From contig NZ_MWWV01000002.1 in the NCBI RefSeq assembly GCF_002259645.1, forward strand, positions 154,980 through 218,979: a stretch of 64,000 nt of DNA, read 5' to 3'. This document shows positions 62,948-64,000 of this stretch, in pieces; the stretch's first letter is position 1, and the number at the start of each line of letters is the position of its first letter. The notes beneath the pieces are model-generated. The model was not told where the DNA came from and ran no database searches. It worked only from the letters and a program-made list of their open reading frames with translations. The position numbers and the translations under genes were made by a program. The DNA comes from Bifidobacterium tissieri (GTDB taxonomy: Bacteria > Actinomycetota > Actinomycetes > Actinomycetales > Bifidobacteriaceae).

Positions 62948-64000
62948 CTACTTCCTGGCAGCAGCACCCTCCGCAGCGTTCTCCTCGACGAGATCGGCAT
63001 CCTTGGCGTCCTCGGACTCGATCTCACCGCTGGCGAGCTTGGCCTCAAGCTCCTCGACGATCTCGGCATGCATCTTCTCATCGATCTTCACGGTGAACAT
63101 GAACACGAGGAGGCTGGCCACGATCAGGGCGAGCGGCGTGTAGAAGGCGAACATCTTGAAGGTGCGGATGTTGGCGGCGGTCATGTCGGCGGCGGTGGCG
63201 GTGCCGACCATGCCGGCGGCCACGGCGATGAAGCCGACGATGCCGTTGGAGAATGCGCCGGCGATCTTGTCGAGCATCGGTCGCACGGACAGGGTCACGG
63301 CCTCGTTACGACGACCGGTCTTGAGCTGACCGTACTCGATGGAATCCGTAAGGCTCAGAATGGCGGTCATCTGGATGAACGTGGCGGGGATGTAGAACAG
63401 TACGAGGGCCACGATCACGAGGGTGAGGCTCTGCGCGCCGATGATGAACATCACGTAGCCGGCGATCATGAACACCATGCCCGCGAGGTAGAGGTAGCGG
63501 CGCGGGATGTAGCGGTTGAGGATCGGGTAGAGCGGCGCGGCGACCAGACCGGTGATGATCGGGATCACGCCGGCGATGGAGAAGGCGGCCGGCTGGCCGA
63601 GTACGAACTTGAACAGGTAGAGCAGCACGCCGGTGGTGGCCACGTTGGCGATGGCGTACAGCAGGTAGCTCAGCGCGACCCACAGCAGCTGGTCGTTGTG
63701 GGCCAGGGCGCCGAACGCCTGCAGCGGGTTGCCGTTCTCCTGGGCCTTGGAACGCAGTGCACTCTCGTTCTCCTTGGTGCCGAACGCGACGGTGAGCGCG
63801 GTGAGGATGCCAAGCAGCGCGACGATGACGCCGAACGCCGTCCAGCCGGACTGGCTTTCGGTGTGGGAGCCGGTGAACACGTAGCTGAAGTAGGTGACGA
63901 TCGGGATGACGACCACGGTGATGCCGTTGTAGCCGATGGAGCCGGTGAAGGAGCCGAGAGCAGTGTAGACGCTGCGCTCATGGGAGTCCTCAGAGATGGC
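62948..64000 (-). CDS. GPH-family sugar:cation symporter, 5' end outside the window
   Basis: 350 residues visible; the reading frame is open to the right edge. About nine to ten membrane segments, the glycoside-pentoside-hexuronide symporter motif K-T-G-R-R-N-E-A near 205-212 of the visible ORF, and an acidic Glu/Ala-rich C-terminus. The melibiose-carrier-like family imports oligosaccharides or glycosides. Substrate not determined. A long inverted repeat lies just after its stop. Confidence 0.87.
   Translation of the reverse strand, partial: AISEDSHERSVYTALGSFTGSIGYNGITVVVIPIVTYFSYVFTGSHTESQSGWTAFGVIVALLGILTALTVAFGTKENESALRSKAQENGNPLQAFGALAHNDQLLWVALSYLLYAIANVATTGVLLYLFKFVLGQPAAFSIAGVIPIITGLVAAPLYPILNRYIPRRYLYLAGMVFMIAGYVMFIIGAQSLTLVIVALVLFYIPATFIQMTAILSLTDSIEYGQLKTGRRNEAVTLSVRPMLDKIAGAFSNGIVGFIAVAAGMVGTATAADMTAANIRTFKMFAFYTPLALIVASLLVFMFTVKIDEKMHAEIVEELEAKLASGEIESEDAKDADLVEENAAEGAAARK

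Overview
The window is high-GC, gene-dense actinobacterial chromosome and reads as a Bifidobacterium, probably a sialic-acid-using, host-associated species of the B. breve / B. longum type. The evidence is protein content (YhgE/Pip, CARDB-FtsX exporter, LuxS next to RecQ and transsulfuration enzymes, a complete nan cluster with an oligopeptide-type transporter), good Shine-Dalgarno sites before most genes, and several genes that look leaderless. The genus is inference; no rRNA is present. There is no integrase, transposase, phage gene or CRISPR array.

Layout. 0-3.6 kb: a TetR regulator followed by two YhgE/Pip membrane proteins, the second cut by the window start. 3.9-8.3 kb: an unknown protein with a damaged 5' end, a small conserved-looking protein, purE-purK and an orphan MetN-like ATPase. 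8.5-11.9 kb: a zinc-less MDR oxidoreductase divergent from a Dxs-like thiamine-diphosphate enzyme. 11.9-17.8 kb: a three-gene MacB-like exporter whose middle gene is a CARDB protein, and a DEAD-box helicase. 18-24.5 kb: an accessory-looking block with a DUF262/DUF1524/RAMA protein, three paralogous membrane proteins and an AT-rich gap hiding a 41-residue peptide gene. 24.6-31.7 kb: SWIM-SNF2 helicase, esterase, tRNA-Arg(TCT), unknown protein, flavin-type oxidase and a DNA glycosylase. 31.7-35.4 kb: gluconate permease, SDR dehydrogenase and LacI regulator. 35.5-42 kb: dnaG, alr, a degenerate ABC ATPase and an APC amino-acid permease.

42-53.8 kb is a sialic acid catabolic island: FadR-type regulator, nagB, an N-acetylneuraminate-lyase-like gene, an Opp/Dpp-type transporter with a permease-ATPase fusion, nanE, nanK and a DUF4862 gene. 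Imported sialic acid would be split by the lyase, phosphorylated by NanK, epimerised by NanE and, after deacetylation by a NagA not found here, deaminated by NagB. 54-56.8 kb carries gntK, a short 6-phosphogluconate dehydrogenase and a divergent FadR-type regulator, which completes a gluconate pathway with the distant permease. 57-62 kb holds luxS, recQ and a cystathionine gamma-lyase/synthase plus cystathionine beta-synthase pair that could turn LuxS-derived homocysteine into cysteine. The window ends inside a GPH-type sugar symporter.

The most notable non-coding structure is: an 18-bp palindrome shared by the gluconate permease region and the Dxs-like gene 23 kb away; two arrays of hairpins with 52- and 51-bp periods; two very long inverted repeats (38-bp and 21-bp arms); and candidate operators for the nan, gnt, LacI and TetR regulators.
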